This document shows, one piece after another, positions 61,102 to 64,000 of a stretch of DNA of 64,000 bases. The number at the start of each line of letters is the position of its first letter. Positions within the stretch are counted from its first letter, which is position 1. Below the pieces are notes generated by a model. The model was not told where the DNA came from. It saw only the letters and a list, made by a program, of their open reading frames with translations, and ran no database searches. This stretch comes from an uncultured bacterium (GTDB lineage: Bacteria > Bacillota > Clostridia > Lachnospirales > Lachnospiraceae), in NCBI GenBank assembly GCA_947647735.1, contig CANSLJ010000004.1:62001-126000 (forward strand). Reading direction: 5' to 3'. Position numbers and translations under genes: made by a program.

Positions 61102-63177
61102 TTATGAGACGATCCGCTTAAATTTCTTCTCCAGTTCCTGCTTCGTAAAGGAAATGATCGTCGGCCTCCCATGAGGACAGAAATATGGATTATCCAGCGT
61201 TAAAAGCTCATCCAGCAAGGTTTCCATCTCCGGCACGCTCATACCCATATTGCCTTTCACCGCCGCTTTACATGCCATTGTCGCGATCCGTTCTTCAACA
61301 CTTTTTGCCCTTCCAGCTCCGGTCGTGGAAAGCTCATCCAGCACTTCCAGAAACATATCTTTTATCGTACTGCCGAACAGTTCCACCGGCGCACTCCGAA
61401 CCGTGATCTCGTTCCCGCCGAAATATTCCAGTTCAAAGCCCAGTTTTGTGAAGGCATCCTGATAACGGGCGAGGATCTCCTGTTCCCTGCCGGACAGGGA
61501 AAGTACGAGCGGCGGATAGAGATTCTGAGACAATACTTCACTTTCACGGACAGCCTTCATGATCCGCTCATATTTCACCTTTTCGTGGGCAGCATGCTGG
61601 TCGATCATCAACAGTTTATCCTCGAATACCACAAGCCAGTATGTATCAAAAGCCTGTCCCAGTATCCGGAACTTTTTCCGGGAAGTTTCCGAAATGATCT
61701 TTTCTTCAAACAAATTCAGTTGTTCTACCTGACTGATAACAGGATTTTCCCCTTTTATATAATATGCTGCATTCTCCTCTGAAACTTTGCCGGAATCTGC
61801 TTTTTGAAATTCTATAAAACGTAAATCTTTTTCCGGTTCCTCGGGGGATTCCATTTCGTTGATACTCTTTTCTATGGCATTTTCTGATAAAAATCTCTTC
61901 CCTCTGTCAACATGCTCTTCATAACTTCCCTCTTTTGAGATTCCTGTATTTTCGGCCTCTTCCGTATCTTCCTCGTCCTCGAAATCCACAAAAAAGTCTT
62001 TTGATGTAACCTTCCGCTTTAAATCCTTTGATGTGATTTCCAGCTCTTCTTTTTCTTCAGGCATAACCGGCAGGATACCTTTTATACTTTCCGTTCTGAT
62101 CTCCTGCCGCATTTTCTGGAAAGGCTCCAATGCCTTTTCTTTCTTCTCTTCCTTTTCCGGCTCCGTCAGCGCGATCTCCGGGATCATCTCATGGGCATCC
62201 AGCACTGCTTTTACAGATTCCGCCAAAAACGCATAAACACGCATCTCCTCCGTAAACCTTACTTCCATCTTTGCCGGGTGTACATTCACATCCACTCTGG
62301 AAGGTTCCACCTCCATCATCAGCACGCAAAACGGATATTTGTGCTGCATCAGATAGGACTTGTATCCCTCTTCTATGGCTTTGGAAACCAGATTGCTCTT
62401 GATAAAACGGCCGTTCAGGAAATAAAGCTCATAATTTCTATTGGAACGGTTGATGGAGGGCTTTCCAAGATAGCCGAAAAGACGGATTCCATCTCCCGGC
62501 CTGTCAATCTCTATCAGGGCATCCGCCATGTCTTTTCCATATAATTTATATACTGCCTGTTTTAAGTTTCCGTTTCCCGACGTGGAAAACTTCACCTGAT
62601 TATTCTGGATAAACTGAAAGGAAACCTGTGGATTTGCCAGCGCAAGATGCTCCATCAGGTCAGCCACATAGCCACCCTCCGTCGGCGGCTGCTTTAAAAA
62701 TTTTCGTCTTGCGGGCACGTTGAAAAACAGGTTGCGGATGATGATCGTTGTACCGTCCGGCGCACCGATCTCCTCAAAGTCCGTTTCCACCGGTCCCTCT
62801 AAAGAGATGCGCACGCCGGTCAGCTCGTCCTTTGTCTTTGTGATCATCTCTGTCTGGGAAACCGCAGAAATACTGCTCAGCGCCTCCCCGCGGAAGCCCA
62901 GCGAATGAAGCCTCATCAGATCATCAGCATCCTGTATTTTTGATGTGGCATGACGCAGGAAAGCCTTGCGGATCTCCGATTTTTCGATGCCGCATCCGTT
63001 GTCGCTGACCCGGATAAAGCTGATGCCGCCGTCCTTGATCTCCACAGTAACCGCCGACGCTCCGGCATCGATGGCATTTTCCACCAACTCTTTTACGATG
63101 CTGGAGGGACGCTCCACCACCTCCCCGGCAGCGATCTTATCGATTGTTTCGTGACTTAAAATGTGAATGGATGCCAT
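61102..63177 (-). CDS. mutL: DNA mismatch repair protein MutL (endonuclease type)
   Basis: A 691-residue protein; ATG 63177 follows GAGGGAGAAC. The N-terminal GHKL ATPase shows KIAAGEVVERPSSIVKELVE, VSDNGCGI and GFRGEALSSIS. A long acidic linker (about 345-490) leads to the C-terminal domain with the nicking-site motif DQHAAHEKVKYE, the ACK variant at MACKAAVKGN, and FCPHGRPTI. These mark a MutL that nicks DNA itself, as expected in organisms without MutH. mutS is probably just outside the window. Confidence 0.95.
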   Translation of the reverse strand: MASIHILSHETIDKIAAGEVVERPSSIVKELVENAIDAGASAVTVEIKDGGISFIRVSDNGCGIEKSEIRKAFLRHATSKIQDADDLMRLHSLGFRGEALSSISAVSQTEMITKTKDELTGVRISLEGPVETDFEEIGAPDGTTIIIRNLFFNVPARRKFLKQPPTEGGYVADLMEHLALANPQVSFQFIQNNQVKFSTSGNGNLKQAVYKLYGKDMADALIEIDRPGDGIRLFGYLGKPSINRSNRNYELYFLNGRFIKSNLVSKAIEEGYKSYLMQHKYPFCVLMMEVEPSRVDVNVHPAKMEVRFTEEMRVYAFLAESVKAVLDAHEMIPEIALTEPEKEEKKEKALEPFQKMRQEIRTESIKGILPVMPEEKEELEITSKDLKRKVTSKDFFVDFEDEEDTEEAENTGISKEGSYEEHVDRGKRFLSENAIEKSINEMESPEEPEKDLRFIEFQKADSGKVSEENAAYYIKGENPVISQVEQLNLFEEKIISETSRKKFRILGQAFDTYWLVVFEDKLLMIDQHAAHEKVKYERIMKAVRESEVLSQNLYPPLVLSLSGREQEILARYQDAFTKLGFELEYFGGNEITVRSAPVELFGSTIKDMFLEVLDELSTTGAGRAKSVEERIATMACKAAVKGNMGMSVPEMETLLDELLTLDNPYFCPHGRPTIISFTKQELEKKFKRIVS

Positions 63178-63222
63178 AGTTCTCCCTCTTATCACTTCAC
63201 TGCTGTATATATTCTATACTTT

Positions 63223-64000
63223 TTACGAATAATAAACCTTCTTCCAAAAGTCTGTTTTCAGAAAAGCAGACGCATTCCGCAGACTGACAGCATACTCATT
63301 ATAGTCCGGAAGTCCATCGAGAATAACTATGACAAAATGTCTGGCATCTATATACCATTCGATATCCTCATCATCCCCATGAAGATCCTCCATTAACGTT
63401 GTCCCCTTATAGTCTTCATATTCCCAGCTGACCGTATACTGTCCCGCTTCTCCGTCCCACGCGGTTGTATTTTCAAATTTATCTGCCAATAACATATCGT
63501 TTAAGACATCGTAATCGTCAACCACATCATCTAACGTAAGTATTTTTTCTGTTTCTATATCAATAGTAGTGACCATCGCCGCATCAGGATTCCCCCTTGC
63601 CGGAAGCATAGGCCCGTCTGCCCCTGTATATAATATGCTGATGATCCGGTTATCCATATACTTTATCTCATAATTTAAAATTGCATAAAAACGCCATTCA
63701 TCATCCGGATTATCACGTTCCAATATCTTCATGACATCCTTCTCGATCAATGCATTGAGCCTTGCCTCTTTTTCTGTATCCTCCATTCCTGATAACTGCG
63801 GATAATATATATGAGCCGCATACTTATCATCACTCAGTTGAAACTCTTTTGATTCTGTCCTATACTCAATGTCCGGCTTTATTTCAAATTGTATATAAGC
63901 GCTTGACCATACACTAGGTCCTTCCTCACCACCATCCTCGACTGCCATCAGCCTGAAAATCCTGTTTTCCGCGGTTTCCTCCATTTTTCCCAGCCTGAAT
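63223..64000 (-). CDS. RsiV-like DUF3298 protein (gene cut by right edge)
   Basis: About 259 residues are visible; the frame stays open through base 64000, so the true start is probably outside although an ATG occurs at 63984. It carries the features of a DUF4163/DUF3298 protein: AAHIYYPQLSGMEDTEKEAR early, then EILTLDDVVDD-like and FVIVILDGLPDYNEYAVSL near the end. RsiV-type proteins are anti-sigma factors or lysozyme-binding proteins; no sigma gene is visible. It ends 45 nt before the start side of mutL. Confidence 0.7.
   Translation of the reverse strand, partial: FRLGKMEETAENRIFRLMAVEDGGEEGPSVWSSAYIQFEIKPDIEYRTESKEFQLSDDKYAAHIYYPQLSGMEDTEKEARLNALIEKDVMKILERDNPDDEWRFYAILNYEIKYMDNRIISILYTGADGPMLPARGNPDAAMVTTIDIETEKILTLDDVVDDYDVLNDMLLADKFENTTAWDGEAGQYTVSWEYEDYKGTTLMEDLHGDDEDIEWYIDARHFVIVILDGLPDYNEYAVSLRNASAFLKTDFWKKVYYS

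Overview
The window reads as ordinary chromosome of a Gram-positive anaerobic Clostridia member, most likely a Lachnospiraceae gut commensal. Reasons: strong AGGAGG-type ribosome sites, moderate GC, TTG/GTG starts, Firmicutes families (SepF/YlmE, YitT, AI-2E permease, CwlJ-type hydrolase), and a radC-mreBCD-pbp2-minCDE-rodA-mgsA-dacA gene order. The genus assignment is inference. I saw no rRNA, tRNA, CRISPR array, transposase or prophage.

Layout. 1-7570: end of a sensor kinase gene, then two MacB/Bce-like ABC modules (ATPase plus a large two-FtsX-domain permease); the second is preceded by four 11-bp direct repeats and a 10-bp inverted repeat that look like an operator. 7647-13001: an AraC regulator divergent from a sugar operon (GH13 alpha-glucosidase, PTS EIIBCA, HAD phosphatase). 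13144-13775: membrane-anchored XRE regulator plus a lipoprotein. 14004-22949: a LytTR/GHKL two-component system joined by overlapping frames to seven proteins I cannot assign to a known function. These seven are built from a few shared modules, carry no classical export signal, and are the best candidate for an undescribed system. 22961-32576: YitT, a cell-wall hydrolase, threonine synthase, phenylacetate-CoA ligase plus ACT protein, a lone tyrosine recombinase, TtcA, AI-2E permease and Dtd. 32873-38438: mixed small membrane, secreted and transport genes (CAP protein, CstA).

From 38616 to the right end everything is on the minus strand: rluD-lspA-aroB; HlyD-like protein-ylmE-sepF; then the cell-shape/division block in transcription order mreB-mreC-mreD-pbp2-minC-minD-minE-rodA-mgsA-dacA; and to its right mutL-miaA, a GNAT, an S8 protease, a frameshifted BspA-type gene, a methionine-gamma-lyase-like enzyme and radC. 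The block couples lateral wall synthesis (MreBCD, RodA, PBP2, DacA), septum placement (MinCDE) and nearby divisome factors (SepF, YlmE). An RsiV-like protein is cut by the right edge.

Beyond genes, the window holds three copies (28638, 44095, 55661) of a long hairpin repeat with a conserved interior but copy-specific, self-complementary arms, two further long inverted repeats at 32631 and 32730, and several intrinsic terminators.
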